Below, piece by piece: positions 1 to 13,071 of a DNA stretch of 64,000 nucleotides; the stretch's first letter is position 1, and the number at the start of each line of letters is the position of its first letter. Below the pieces are notes generated by a model that worked only from the letters and a program-made list of their open reading frames with translations, was not told where the DNA came from and searched no databases. The position numbers and the translations under genes are program-made. Source of the DNA: Viscum album (taxonomy: Eukaryota > Streptophyta > Magnoliopsida > Santalales > Viscaceae); the NCBI GenBank assembly GCA_963277665.1, contig OY728153.1, forward strand, positions 267,876,250 through 267,940,249, in the 5' to 3' direction.

Positions 1-2304
1 TAAGAATATGTAAAATATAAAAAATATGACATTATATGACATTATATAATATACCTATATATAATTTTTTTTCATTCCTTCAAAGATGAAAAATAAATGA
101 ATGTAGCGTTCAATCGTACGCACGACTTACTGTCTCCATGAACGGTGCTTTTAATTTATTATCTCCAAATGTTATATAATAATATAAATAAATTTATATA
201 CTGCATATATATGACATTTAAATAATTAATACTATTATTTAGAGAATGTAATTTTGACCACATGGACAATTTGTAATTAAATAATTTTCATTTTCAACTC
301 TTGTATCGAATATAGACAAAACAACAGATATGTACTTAAAAAATTATGTAATTTTTAAAACAGAATTATAAGTAGTATAAAATAAATAATATACTTCAAA
401 AAGGTTATGAATAATTTAGAAATTAAACTATTATTATTATTCTGGAATGTAAAGAACGAACAAGACATGTCAGACTCAATGTAAGCGAACCATTCACCCT
501 CTTCTTTTAGTCCAATTCATCTTTTATGTTATGTATTTCAATAACTAGTTTATTTTGTTGGGATTTGTTATTATAAATCCTTATATCTATAAATATTATG
601 TCCAAGTGATGATAGAACCTTTTATTTCTCATCAACTCATTTTCTGAATTATTAAGTAATGTTTTTAGTGTATCGAATCTTCGTAAGAGAATTTCTAAAC
701 TCAATTTCAACTTTTTGGGTTTTACATAAACTTCATTGATTATACAATGACCAATTTTGTGTTGAATCAATTTTTTTTATTTTGTAATTTACACTTCCCA
801 TTGTGTGGATATACTTTTCCAACACATAATCACCCCATTTATAAATTCTTACATCATTTTTTGAGCTTTATAATGGAAATCACAGCTCAATCTTTATTCA
901 TTCAGTAAAATATCCATGTCATTGGATTTTACCAAGAGTATGTGATAATTTACTATGATTATTTTACACTCAATATTCACTTATATTGGGTGTACATATA
1001 TGTTTCACACAAAATTATGTCATTGATGTATCCTTAATATACGAATATGATCTTTGTAAGTTATTTTCTCTAAATTTACATGCTATTAAGACATATTTGT
1101 AGTTACACACCAATTAAATTTATATTTTGTATATATTACCCTTTTACATATTATATCATGAATCACCTTATTATCATTATATAATATGATTTGTTTAATT
1201 TTATGTGTAATTATCTTTATTCAACTATTTTCAAAACTGTTAAGGGACTTCGTCTCAAGTTCCTTTCATTGAGGCATATTTTTATGTATACACTACATTA
1301 TTTTATATGGTGTATACACCCCATTGACTTTTAATTTCACTAAAAAATATTTTGTTTGATAAAAAAATTTAGTAAATGAAAATGTGAATCTTTCTTTTTA
1401 ATGTACATGGTGACAATGACCTTTCTTCCACCTTGAGTGTTATTTGATATTTGACTTATATAACTTGATCTAAAGTTTTAAAAAGGAAAATAAATTCTAT
1501 ATAACCTTTTTATGTATTTTTGTATTGAAAATGGTTTTTAGAGAGCATTTGTTATGTAAATATCATGGAATGATATATTGTTATTACAATGTGGAAATTT
1601 TTTCTTTATTTTAGGCTTGTTTTATGTGTTATGATTATTTTATGGTTTTGGGTATTGTTTACGTATACGGGTGGTTTTGTGATAAAACGAGGGAAGGTGA
1701 GTCGGAGATAGCTCTAAAATTTATACTGTAACCTGATAGAGGTAAATGTTAATGTTTCTCCTATGAAATTTAGGGAATATACTATGATGGGTAATCCAAA
1801 CTTAAATCCATGTGTAGTTGTGAAAGATACAATGTGATTATGTTATGGATGCCAGAAGTATACTTAATGATTTATGATTTCTCTATGTTATTCATAAATC
1901 ATAGTATTTTATGAGTTATGTTAAAGAACTTATGTTTTATGATTAAGAAGTATGGTTTTATTTATTTTTATGTATTTTTGGATTATGTATTTCTTTCCTT
2001 ATTTTATATCCTTTACTCAACTTTTTATGTGCATACCATGTTTTGTAAATTTTTTCATAGGGTATAAGGAAGGGTAAGAGAAAAAAATTCAAAAGTATTT
2101 TTATCACGAATATAATTTTTTTTATTGAATTTTATTGTTGTGAAAACTTTTGTTAGATAAGAAGTGTCTACTTTTTTTATATTTGAGATGTAATGTAATA
2201 GTTATGGTTTAATTCTATAAAACTCTAAACCTGAAAATATCTTCAATTTGAATTCATGAAATGATTAAAGATTATGTTATTTTTAAGGCGGGGGGGGGCT
2301 TATT
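1..2304 (+). mobile_element. 5' LTR of old element P, truncated by window start
   Basis: AT-rich, non-coding sequence that aligns by eye with 29903-32216, the last part of the 3' LTR of the same element. Shared landmarks in order are the stem-loop motif at 108-148, the block 'aagggacttcgtctcaagttcctttcattgaggcatat' region near 1240, the block near 1665-1715 (ggtggttttgtgataaaac, then gatagctct), and the terminal block at 2235-2304. The same blocks occur in reverse complement in the LTRs of F1, so P and F1 are distant relatives. The LTR end at 2304 is placed by comparison with the F1 LTR end and by the primer-binding-site-like sequence that follows. The start of this LTR lies outside the window, so the target duplication of P cannot be checked. 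Its few ORFs are short and not convincing. Confidence 0.7.
108..148 (+). repeat. Conserved LTR stem-loop motif (P 5' LTR copy)
   Basis: The sequence gttcaatcgtacgcacgac then tactgtctccatgaac. The outer GTTCA/TGAAC pairing is retained although the surrounding LTR is clearly diverged from the 3' copy. Confidence 0.55.
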
Positions 2305-2322
2305 GTTTGAATTAGAGGTCGG
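2305..2322 (+). other. Degenerate primer-binding site of P
   Basis: The sequence gtttgaattagaggtcgg directly after the LTR end aligns with the F1 site (gttggtatcagtggtcgg on the minus strand), which is complementary to the 3' end of initiator-Met tRNA. The downstream bases ggtttagataa also match F1. Several positions are lost, so the site is probably dead. Confidence 0.55.
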
Positions 2323-3439
2323 TTTAGATAATTTAATCAGTCAACATGTTATTTGGGTGTATGCAAAGGATCTCATATAACTAAGAGGATTATTATCAAA
2401 TATAATCCTTTAGAGGGTTATAGAAAAATATGTTGATTGGATAAAACCATGAACAATGGAGATATATGGTGGTCGATGGATTAGATTAATATAAATGTTT
2501 TTATGTTATCTTAACCATATAGATTATTTTTTTAATAACAATCCATTTCAAGTATAAGTGTTCATTATTTTGATCAGATTAACCATAAAATTTCAAGATA
2601 GAAGTATGGTGATCTCGCACAACCTTTTTATCCCTCCCTAACGATTTGATCATCACTATTATGGAAAAATCACATTCAAATGATTTCGGCATATTCTTAA
2701 GTATTCAAATCACCTATAAGATATAGTTTGAGTTATCCAACACCTACTCATTTATAAATAAATATATGGGTCATGGTATCTTTTTCTTATTATTTAATGA
2801 TCTCAACTTTTCCAACTCTATCAAAATGAGAATTTGCAATAGTGGAGATACCATTTACTTTTTGAAATTAGGAAAACATGGTGAAAGTGAAATGGAACAT
2901 CCTCAAGATAAATATATCTAGATTAAAGCTATGATTTATTTTCTTACCCATAAATAATGAATAATATTTTGATTGATATTTATAAATGACAAGGATATTA
3001 AATCTGTTGGAATAATGTATTAATAAATAAGGTGGAAATGCATAATTAATGGATCATGAAGAACTATGAATGAGTAATAATTCTACATATAAAGGTTTAA
3101 TGAGTTCTGATATATTATAGGATGAAAAATAGATTAAATGTATTAAGGCTCTTTCAATGATTGGATTACTTTGGAAGACAATTTAGAGTATGTGTAACCC
3201 TAATGATTGATATGTGGAAATGTTATTCAAGAAATAATTATCTTTTCTTTTGTAGACATAATATATAAACTTAGAGGTTCATATGATATTTTTTTGTGGT
3301 AATTAATTTTTATTACATTTTGGGATGTAAAATGAAATTTATTAGATAACATTTGAGGATACAAAAGGTTATGGATATTTTCTTGGAAATTATATTTTTT
3401 AACGAATATAATAAGAATGATATGATTTTAGAAATATGA

Positions 3440-3560
3440 AAACATATAGGATGGGTGACACACTGTCGCGTTCGTCAAGGCCTTGGGAATCGAACACACT
3501 ACTAGAGGGTGACAATGGTGTATCACCTACCATTGGCATACGTGAAGTCTCTGGTTACTA
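3440..3560 (-). repeat. tRNA-derived SINE-like relic (A and B box)
   Basis: On the minus strand TGCCAATGGTAGGTGAT (3522-3538) resembles a tRNA-type RNA polymerase III A box. GTTCGATTCCC (3485-3495) is a good B box about 35 bases downstream, the spacing found in tRNA genes. No cloverleaf can be folded over the whole segment, so this is not a tRNA gene. A related segment sits at 40805-40910. Assignment to a SINE is an inference; a tRNA-like module inside the retroelement is the alternative. Confidence 0.35.
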
Positions 3561-4701
3561 TGATTTATTATATTTAGTTAATAGATTTAATGGATTAAGA
3601 ATAAGTTGATTTTGGGAATTTATTTTTTATGAAATTTATATCATTATTATAGGAAAATAAATTATTATTTAAGTGATAAATGTTATTTTAGAAGACATTC
3701 TCACTATGGTAAAAAAAATTATGCATAAGGAAAATAAAATACCGTGGGATTCATTTGTGGAGAAATGGTTGAAATTTTATTTTTGAAAAAACTAGGTTTT
3801 TGTTGTGAACATATGTCAATGTAGTTTATTTACTAAAATGATTAACCTAATAATGATAATATACTATTAGGTTAATTTATTTTCAGTATGATACATTAAG
3901 ATTATTCAGTGTTATTTAGAGATAAATATTAAGATTTATTGTGGATGACATTGTGATTAAATCCATCTGAATTTTGGGTTTCAATATTAGTTGGATTACT
4001 TTGAATAATTTTATGTAAAATTGTGTATTAAATTTTCTTTTTTTGAACTATGGTTATTTGTTGTTGAATTTTTTAAATTAAGAGTATTATTTTTTGAAAG
4101 TATTATCATTTGGGGATTATCTGATCTTGTACTAACCATTTTTATTTTTGTAAATGTATAAAGACCAGGGAAATATATAGGTCATGTTTTGTGGATTATG
4201 GGATTCTCTAGATGTTGATTCCATCACTTCAGATGTGACCAAGTCATCTTGAATACTTGTCATTTGGATAAAAGATGAGTATGTGGTATAAATTTATTAA
4301 ATGATGAAATTCTACCTGAAAAGTAAGCATATTTCTATATGTTCATATTCAGTCTCATAAATAAATACTTCAAATTTATGAAAACAACCTAAAAAAATTG
4401 ACCATTTACTTTTTCTAATAGGAAATCAAACACCGGTTAACCCATCACAGTTTTATGGTTTTCTTGTTGTCACCTTTCTCCTGATCATGCTTTCTATAAA
4501 TCTCTATCAGAAATTGATGGATATTTTCTCTTTCATATCCATGTATTATTACATGGAATCCAATTATTGGTTATCCCATGTGACGTTGTGCTTCTCATTC
4601 ATTAATTTAATTTAATATTTTTTTCTTGACTCTTTATTCTGATGTGGGACTTTAAATGAAATTCTTGAGCCTAATTTTAAAATTGTGAGAACACAATTCC
4701 C

Positions 4702-4716
4702 AAAAGGGGGGAAGGA
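4702..4716 (+). other. Polypurine tract of P
   Basis: The purine run aaaaggggggaagga lies immediately before TGTAAAAACC, the first bases of the 3' LTR. It matches the F1 polypurine tract (minus strand, 10024-10037) almost base for base. This fixes the orientation of P as plus and the start of its 3' LTR at 4717. Confidence 0.65.
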
Positions 4717-6606
4717 TGTAAAAACCAAGGCATTAACAGAATAATAAGTTTTCATATCTATTAATATTTATGAATAATACATTACCTTTATGTTCAAGAG
4801 GACACTTTGTCTGATAGCATACTCAATATGAAACAACGCATTTCGTTGAAATCATAAGCTTCACATAACTTTGAGTTATACCAAAATAATAAAATAATAT
4901 AATTAGTATTTTAACTATTAGTTAATGTCTAGCCAATTTATTAGCGGGAATGAACAAAACATAATTCAAAATTATTATTAAATATCATTACACTTATCCA
5001 ATAAATTTTAAAGTCATAATATAAAAATGAATCTAATTTTAAGCATGCAATAGTCTAATATTTTTTAAATGTCGTTTTACCACCTTTTGACGGGGAACCC
5101 TATTTAATAATTATTTTATGACTCCTATATTTTATATTAAGTAAAATAAAATAATTCCTTATAAGCCGGACATAAAAATTTACTTTCGATGAAATTATTG
5201 TGTTTTTCTAATGATGTTCATTTTTTAATGAATTGTGAAAAATACTGCATTTTAATTTTAAACTGGATTATAATCTAATTTTTTATATAGTTATATTTCC
5301 CTTTTAATTAGTTTTAATGTATAATTGGGTTATATTTTTATCATTTAATCTAATTATGGTTATTAGATGTAATTTCACATTTTAATTTGACATAAACACA
5401 TGTAAATCTTTTGATATTTATTACCTCTTAAAAACCCACTTTTGGTTTTGACAACGAGAATTGATTTTAATTTAGTTTTGTCAACTTATGTGTAACTAAT
5501 TTAGAGAAATGGATTAAATATGTGTAATTAGGAGTTCCAAATTGTGTAAATATATACATTTTTTTGATATAATGATTTTTAACTTGAGTAATTATTTTAT
5601 TTACCATGGTTAATGGGTAAATCTGCTAAATAAGGGTAAGAAAATAATATTATATTAATATAAATATACTCTAAAACATTTCATAATCCTATTGGATGAT
5701 ATATTTCATACCATGGGCATACCTGGGTAGATTTGGGGACCTCATGTGACCACAATCTTGTGAAAATGATATGTTATATGAATTAATTTAATGTAATGGA
5801 AAATATAACACAAACATGTATATTTTACTAAAAAATTATATACGGGGTTATATAAGTGATATAATCGAATGTAAATATAAAATATAACTATAAAACTATT
5901 TAATACATCATCAGTTTTTATTTATAATACATAAACCTCAAATAAATAAATTTATTTATGACACAATGATGATATAGTGATTCCCTTATTAATAAATGAT
6001 TTATATAATTGAGATTATAAATATTAAAATAAAATTATTTTGAAACATTGTATGCCATATAAGAATTTTCTTGATTATTATGACTTGTTATATTTTATAT
6101 AATGATATTTGTTAGAAATAATAATTTTTTTATTTATTTTCAAATGTCATGATATGAATTGTATAAAAATTCACAAAAATGATTTTTTAAAACAAATTAT
6201 ATTTTATTTAATGATATAATTGTCAAAAAAATATAACATTATTCCGAATTAATTAGATAATTTTAAACATGTCATCAGTTAACCACATGAGGTTCTATTG
6301 TAATTTAATGTTAAATATATTAACCATATAGTATGAATATACAAGAAGACATGGTAAGTGTAATATTAGTTACCTAAGGGTTATAGCTAAGTGATAAGGT
6401 TAAATTTTTTATCTATACTTGTCTAAAACCTATAGGTTGAGAGGTTTTACACCCAAAATCATATTATCATTGAAATTTATGAAATTGGGTCCTTTTGACA
6501 TGGAAATTCATTTTATAATAATATAATAATTCAAAACATTCCTAATGTGCCCCTCCTCCATCTTAGAAAAGGGAATCTGCCCTGCCCATTTAATCATACC
6601 TCTCAA
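4717..6606 (+). mobile_element. 3' LTR of P, block 1 of 3
   Basis: First block of the 3' LTR. It begins with TG after the polypurine tract and aligns with the reverse complement of the F1 LTRs, for example 5080-5095 (accaccttttgacgggg), 5255-5290 (gaaaaatactgcattttaa) and 5700-5760. It carries roughly 370 bases around 6010-6410 that F1 lacks. The promoter area near 6555-6580 reads cttagaaaaggg where F1 has a TATAAAA box, so this copy's box is mutated. The block stops at the left target-duplication copy of F1 (CTCAA, 6602-6606) and resumes at 18102. Confidence 0.65.
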
Positions 6607-7997
6607 TATAAGGTCCCAACCTTAAACATTACTTAATATTGAGATATTTCAAGAATACACATTGAGGATCTTTTCAGTTTTATATTTTTAGAGAATTAGA
6701 TAATAAAACATGCATTACATTCCACATTTAAACAAAGTGGTTACATAAAGGATAGTACTCATTTTTCCGATCAACGAAAACTTATTTAAGATAAAACATG
6801 GATTCTCTCTTGAAACTTCCTTGACACTATCATCATATCATGTACATTTCCCTTGACCTGTGAAAATCATTTCAAAAACTTGGGATGAGCATAAAATGCT
6901 CAGTAAGGGATATAAAAGTACGAAATTACAACATTTGTCCACGGATGAAATCATACTATACTCATAAAACATAAGAATTTTAGCATACCTCCTCAAATAA
7001 AGAATAAATCATAGAAATCATAAGACATAAAGGTATCATGAGGCATTCATAACATTCTTACGTAGGGAGTAACCCACTTGGTTACCTTTGGAATACCCAT
7101 CACCGTATATTCCCTAAATCTCTTAGGAGAATCCTTAACGTTTAACTCCTTCACGTTACCCAATGCATTGGAGAGCTATATCGGGCTCAACCGCCCATAG
7201 TTTATCACGGAACCACCCTTCTTCATAACAATGCCCAAGAACCATAACATAATCGTATCACATAAAACATGCATAAAGGAAACATAATATTTCCAAATTT
7301 TAATCACAAGATATCAATAAAACACATTGATATAATAAAAGAATTATGAAAACCATTTTCAATAACAAAATAAAATAAAAGTAAAATGTGGAATTTATTT
7401 TTTCATTTGTAAGAAATGTTATGGCTTTTAGAGGAAGCTGAAACTCAAATAATGGTCATGGCAGCAGAGAAGTCATTGTCACCGCATACATATGAAATAA
7501 ACATTCCCTTTTGTTGTTTAGTAAAACGCTGCGTATAAAAAAATATTCATTTTCAATAAATGTAAAAGTCAAAGGGTTTCTTACACTGTATAAAAAAAAG
7601 TTGTGTATAAAACAAAATATGTCTCAATGAAAGGAGATTGAGATGAAGTCTCATGCCTCGGGTCCGACTTGACTCGATCGTTCTTTAACCTCCTGAATAA
7701 TAAACTTGAGTTAATATATACTTTCTTAAGAACCTTTTTCAAGTTCATTATTCCTTTTATCTCACTTATTACCATGTTATGAACACTATGTAATTATTTA
7801 TGTTAATAATGGTTGTTTTGACACTCATTGGTACTTGAGTCAAAAATAAACTATTTTTAATTACATGTTGTTCATGGGGTAAAATATCCATTATATCCAG
7901 AATTATATCCAGGATGTAGATATCATATATATATTATATATCTAGTATATACATGCATTTATAATATTACATAACATTTAGAGGTAAGAAATGAAAT

Positions 7998-8040
7998 GCA
8001 CCGTCCATGGAGACGGTAAGCCGTACATACGCATGAATGC
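7998..8040 (-). repeat. Conserved LTR stem-loop motif (F1 3' LTR copy)
   Basis: One of six copies in the window of a ~40-base motif with outer arms of the GTTCATG/CATGAAC type, an inner CGTACGTACG-like palindrome and an ACGG/CCGT stem. In this copy the outer arms carry substitutions. It lies about 720 bases downstream of the TATA box, so it would be in the transcript leader. Confidence 0.6.
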
Positions 8041-8754
8041 TACTTCTATTTCTATTTCATATTTAATGGAATTAAAACATAATTATACATAATATTATTA
8101 TAATTCCATTATGGTATTATATATAATATCATTAAATCTATCCTTTATATGTGCCACATATGGTATTAACGAATCAAATCACTTTGAGGGGGCGGTAGTC
8201 CGCACTTCCTAAAATGAAGATATCACATTTCAGAATAATGGAAACCATAAATGTATGCCATAAATGAAAAATAAATAAGAATAAGTTAAACATAAACATA
8301 TTATATATCATATATAAATATAGTGACATCTTAATGCCCACCATTGAAAGTGTTATATGAGTGTTGAACAATCATCGTTTCGTGAGGCATAAATTCGCAA
8401 TCCACGGAAACAGTATGTTCATTAACCATTAGATGTAGGTGTGTGTAAGTGTAGCTCAAATAATTCTTATAAAAACATCTTAGTATACTTAATATACTTT
8501 TTTTGTTACAAAATAAATGAATAAAAATAGTTTAGGGTGTTGAAGAATCAAAATAAAACAAAAGAACACAAGTGATGACATTACCTTTAAATCGGGTAAC
8601 TCCCTTTGGTTTGAACCAAAAGGGTTTCTTGAAGAGATTCCTGCCAATGGTAATGCTTCTAGGATGAGGAGAGAGATGTGGAGAGACAAAATTTGTAGAG
8701 ATTTTCCGAGCCAAATTCTTGAGAGGTGTGGGTATGGAGGTAGAGGTGGGGCCC

Positions 8755-8761
8755 TTTTATA
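8755..8761 (-). promoter_or_regulatory. TATA box of F1 3' LTR
   Basis: TATAAAA on the minus strand, followed by a pyrimidine- and C-rich stretch. The same box is present at the equivalent place in the other LTR (16838-16844) and in Q at 36626-36633, which supports it as the core promoter dividing U3 from R. Confidence 0.6.
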
Positions 8762-10023
8762 AGAGGATAGGAGGGGCACTCTTGGAAAGGTATAAAATGT
8801 TAATTTATTTTCAAATGAGATTCGGATTTTAAAGGTCCCACATTGATGTATTTCGAGGATAATGTGATAATAGTTAGAAATCCACCCATCCAATAGGTTT
8901 TTGACATATTTAGGTCTTATATTTTACATTATCTTTTCATTTTATTTAAATCGTTAAATAATGAGGTAATCGGTGCATCATCATGGTGTCATTTATAATA
9001 TAATATATTTAATGTCTAAAAACTATAAAAAAAAATACAATGATGTAAGAAATATTTTTATCTTTCCAATGAATATTTATAGTCCAAGATATTATTTATG
9101 TAGACAAAATTAAAAATGTTATACTCAGGTGATACATTTTTTGTTATATTTACTTTCTTTAAAAAAATAAAAATATAAAAATTTATTATCCCACAAAAGT
9201 GATTACATGGGGTCTCCAAGTTTGGCATAAGGAATCCCATGGTCGGAAATGACACAACCAGTAGTATTAGGACACATTTTGGTATCAGTTTTTATTTTTA
9301 TGATATTATTTTATTATCTATAGCTACCCGATTACTAATTAATCAAGATAATTAACGATAATTACAGTCGTTACTATTCACAAAGTACAAAAACAAAAGA
9401 GTCTTAATTACATAATTTGGACCTTCTAATTCCAAATATGGAATCCATTTTACCAAATTTCAAATACAGAAATTGTAATAATTAATTTAAAAAAAAATTC
9501 ATGTTGTCAAAACAAATAGTGGGTTTTTTGAAACAATATCTATGAAAAGTATTGGCACTTGTTTATGCCCAATTCCAAAGTGAAATTAATTCTAATGACA
9601 AAAATTGGGTTAAATAGTAAAATTATATTCTGATTACAATTTAAAACCAATTAGAAAGATAATCTAACCATATAATTAAATTAGACGAAAAAGTAGTTTT
9701 GATGTAAAATGCAGTATTTTTCACTATTAATTAAAAAAATGAACATGGTCAGAAAAATACCAAAATTTTATCCTAAGTAAATTTCAATGTACCAATAATA
9801 ACAAATAAGTTTAGTTTTAGAAATATACCTTATAAAATTTTCAAAAGATTGATTTAAAAATGGTTCTCCATCAAAAGGCGGTAAAACAATCTTTTAAAAA
9901 TATTATAGAATTATATGCTTAAGATTGGATTTATTCCCATTTTAAGCCTCTAAAACAATATCTAATTCATAAATAGACATAGATAAGAATATATATTATT
10001 CATTACATACTTGGGATGTCACA

Positions 10024-10037
10024 TCCTTCCCCCCTTA
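10024..10037 (-). other. Polypurine tract of F1
   Basis: On the minus strand TAAGGGGGGAAGGA directly precedes the 3' LTR start (TGTGACATCC). It is the expected second-strand primer and matches that of P at 4702-4716. Confidence 0.75.
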
Positions 10038-10039
10038 AG

Positions 10040-10857
10040 AAAACTGTGTCCCCGTAATTTATTTACATATCGAATAAGTGGGGGTATTTATCCCTCATTG
10101 CATTTTCAGATTCCCATGTTGCCTCTTCAATCATGTGGTTTTTTCACAAATCCTTTACTTGATTAATTGCCTTATTTTGAAACACTTGCTCCCTATGGTC
10201 AAGAATCTGGACCGGTTGTTCCTCATAAGATATGTTCTCTTCCAACTGAACTACCTCTGGACTCAAAACATGAGATGGATCCGGCATGTACATCCATAAC
10301 ATTGAAACATGAAAAACATTGTGTACCTGAGATAAACTCGGAGGTAAAGCCACTCGGTATGAAACTGATCCAACTCTATCCAGAATCTTATATGGTCCAA
10401 TGAAACATGGACTCATCTTTCCTTTCTTACCAAATTGCATCACACTTTTCCATGGAGATACTTTGAGAAAAACATGATCACCTACCTCAAAAGACAGGTC
10501 TTTCCTCCTGTTTTCCGCATAACTCTTCTGCATACTCTGAGCTGTTCTCATGTGTCTCTATATCAGCTGAAATTTTTCTGCCAACTCTTCTACAAATTTT
10601 GGTCCCATTAACTTCCTTTCACCCACTTTATCCCAGAGAGCTGGAGTTCGACACCGCTTCCCATATAATTCCACAAATGGTGCCATCTATATACTAGAAT
10701 GAAAACTGTAATTATAAGAAAACTCAACCAAAGAAAGATGTTGGTCCCAACTTCCCTGATAATCCATTGAACAGGATCGTATCATATCCTCCAATGTCTG
10801 AATTGTTCGTTCTGACTACCCATCTGATTGAGGATAAAAAGATGTACTAAAATTTAA
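10040..10857 (-). pseudogene. F1 integrase C-terminus and chromodomain (broken)
   Basis: Continuation of integrase towards the 3' end of pol. On the minus strand 10552-10857 still reads the end of the catalytic core, including the SERTIQTLEDM segment with the third catalytic acidic residue, the HLSLVEFSYN block and MAPFVELYG, with in-frame stops. The open frame at 10144-10551 (135 codons) holds the GPYKILDRVG and VHNVFHVSML blocks typical of gypsy integrase C-termini. It then runs into EEQPVQILDHREQV. After a stop the frame continues to 10070 with IEEATWESENAMRDKYPHLF, the end of a Tekay-type chromodomain. Chromodomains of this kind direct integration to marked heterochromatin in characterised chromoviruses. 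Confidence 0.75.
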
Positions 10858-11418
10858 TTATGTACCCAATGACTTCTGAAGGCATTTCCAAAAGTTAGAC
10901 GTAAACCTGGGATCACGATCGGATATAATGGAGATGTGAACTCCATGTAACCTGACTATCTCTTTAAGATACAAACAAGAATGTTGATCTAGGGAAAATG
11001 TATCTCGTAGAGAAATGAAATAAGTAGATTTATTTAAGCGATCAACAGTAACCCATATTGCATTATTACATTGAGGTACCTTAAGCAATCCCACAACTAA
11101 GTCCATGTATATATTTTCCCATTTCCACTCTAGAACTGGTAATGGATGAAGCATCCCTTTTAGTAAATGCCACTCTGCTTTTACCTGTTGACAAGTCAAA
11201 CACATCACAGTAAAATCATCAATATCTCTTTTCATTCCGTCCCACCAGTAATACTTCCAAAGATCTCTATACATCTTAGTACTGCATGGATGAACTGAAA
11301 ACAGAGAACTATGAGCTTCACATAACAACTCTCTCTTCAACTGTGAATCACAAGGAACACACAATCTCTTCCCAAATCTCAAAACACAATCATTATCAAT
11401 GTTGAATTCAGGAAACAT
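10858..11418 (-). pseudogene. F1 integrase zinc-binding and catalytic core (fragment)
   Basis: A 186-codon frame with the H2C2 zinc-binding region ([10 protein letters not shown], then CLTCQQVK) followed by the start of the DDE core: [12 protein letters not shown] with the first Asp, [13 protein letters not shown], and [10 protein letters not shown] with the second Asp. The third acidic residue lies in the next fragment after a break. Reads as the Ty3/gypsy integrase order; no function is likely for this broken copy. Confidence 0.8.
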
Positions 11419-11445
11419 AACCTTCTAAACCGTCTCTACCTTTTT

Positions 11446-12057
11446 CTACGACTCACTGTCTTGCTTCAGGGCTTTCTTAATTCTGACTGATAGATAAGAT
11501 TTCACTGAAACCTGAAACAAAACAGAAGGACATCCTACACAAACAACTTCTATGCCAAAGATCATCAAATCTTTAACCAAAGGGTCATATTCCAAATGCA
11601 ACATTGTTAATGAAGAATTACTTTTTTGACTCAAAGCATCAGCCACTTTACTTGCTTTTCCAGGATGGCAATAAATTGTAAAATCATAATCCTTGATTAA
11701 TTATAGCCATATCCTCTGTCTCATGTTCAATTCTTTCGGAGTGAATATATACTTTAAACTTTTGTGATCAGTATATATTTCACACTTTACTCCAAACAAA
11801 TGATTCCTCCAAAGTTTTAAAGCAAGAACGATAGTAGCTAATTCCAAACCATGTGTAGGGTAATTTACCTCATGATTTTTCAACTGACATGAAGCATAAA
11901 CAATTAACCGATCATTCTACATTAGGATTCAACCAAGTCCTTTCAATGAAGCATCACTGTAGATAAAAAACTCCCCATTCTTGGAAGGTAGTTCCAAAAC
12001 TGGAGCATTCACCAATCTTCTTTTCAGATCCTGAAAACAATCATCACATTCTTTTGT
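11446..12057 (-). pseudogene. F1 RNase H and connection to integrase (broken)
   Basis: On the minus strand, 11701-11883 encodes [25 protein letters not shown] and [11 protein letters not shown]. These are RNase H landmarks including the catalytic Glu of LELA and the Asp of TDHKS. The downstream frame 11446-11646 begins MADALSQKS, the conserved end of the RNase H region before integrase. The upstream part (11884-12057) still shows a degenerate YSDAS-type block. Several stops interrupt the reading frame. Confidence 0.75.
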
Positions 12058-13062
12058 CTAGATAAACATAACACCCTTCCGAGTTAGCTTAGTCATTGGA
12101 CTAGATAACTGGGAAAAATTTCTAACAAACCTTCGGTAATATCCTTCCAAACCAAGGATGCTACGAATCACAGTTACACTTGTGGGTCTTGGACATTCTT
12201 CAACAACCTTTGTTTTTATAGGATCAATAGTTATCCCATCTTTAGAAACAATGTGACCAATGAAATAAATTTGTTGTAACCAAAACTCACACTTTCTGAA
12301 TTTCCCATACAATTTATTTTCTATTATGGATTGAAAAATGACCCTTAAATGACATTCATGATCCTATTTACTTTTAGAAAACACTAAAATATCATCAATG
12401 AAAACAACCACAAACTTATCCAAGGACTCATGGAAAATTCTATTCATTAGATCCATGAATACAGCAGGTGAATTGGTTATCTCAAAAGGCATTACTAAAA
12501 ATTCATAATGGCTATATCATGTACGAAACACGGTCTTCAGAACATCTGATTCTATTACCTTCAACTGATGGTACCCTAATCTCCGGTCAATCTTTGAAAA
12601 AAACTGAGCTCCCTGGAGCTGATCTAACAAATCATCGATATGAGGAAAAGGATATTTGTTCTTAACAATGATGTCATTCAAGGCTCTATAATCAATGGAA
12701 TGTCTCAAAGAACCATATTTCTTTTTAACAATTAAAACAGGAGTACCCCATGGTGATGTGCTAGGTAGAATGAAACCTTTCACTAATAAATCTTGCAATT
12801 GTTCCTTCAACTCTAAAAGTTCAACATGAGCGATTCGATAAGGGGGTTTTGAAATTGGCTTAGCATCGGGAACTAAGTCAACAGTAAAATAAAAATCCCG
12901 ATCTGGTATTATTCTAGGCAACTCATCAGGAAAATCATAAAGATACTCATTTACCACTGGCACATCATTAATCTGGACAGTTCCTTTGTTTTCAACAATA
13001 TGTGCAAGGTAATATTGATTTCCATATTTTACAAGTTTCTCAGCCTCTTGATATGTTATCAA
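12058..13062 (-). pseudogene. F1 reverse transcriptase (broken)
   Basis: The frame at 12517-13062 carries the N-terminal and palm part of a gypsy reverse transcriptase: [44 protein letters not shown] and [12 protein letters not shown]. The catalytic box is still legible as [11 protein letters not shown] near 12385-12417, outside a long open frame. The next frame, 12058-12312, has KCEFWLQQIYFIGHIVS and LGLEGYYRRFV. At least one frameshift and one stop separate these parts. Confidence 0.8.
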
Positions 13063-13071
13063 CAGTAAGGG

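Larger units (their letters stand above)
2305..4716 (+). mobile_element. Internal region of P, no coding capacity seen
   Basis: This 2.4-kb stretch lies between the primer-binding-site relic and the polypurine tract of P. I find no ORF of useful length and no trace of gag, protease, reverse transcriptase, RNase H or integrase motifs on either strand. An autonomous gypsy element would need about 4.5-5 kb here (F1 has 4.66 kb, G 4.83 kb). The region may be a non-coding internal domain of a large non-autonomous (LARD-like) element, or an extremely decayed and deleted coding region. It contains a tRNA-like relic on the minus strand near 3485-3540. The run of nine to ten G at 2290-2298 belongs to the LTR end before it. 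Confidence 0.5.
6607..10023 (-). repeat. 3' LTR of F1
   Basis: 3417 bp, the partner of 14688-18096. On the minus strand it begins TGTGACATCCCAAG right after the polypurine tract and ends CCTTATA. It contains a TATAAAA box (8755-8761, minus) about 1.26 kb from its start and the conserved stem-loop motif at 7998-8040. The ORFs within it are non-coding by-products. Confidence 0.85.

Noticed and set aside
6371..6471. tRNA-like A box (tagctaagtgataagg) in P's 3' LTR
   Set aside because: The supposed B box is poor, and the following bases align with ordinary LTR sequence of F1, so it is probably coincidence.
8489..8893. 134-codon ORF in the F1 LTR
   Set aside because: It spans the TATA box and C-rich leader of the LTR and its counterpart in the other LTR is broken.
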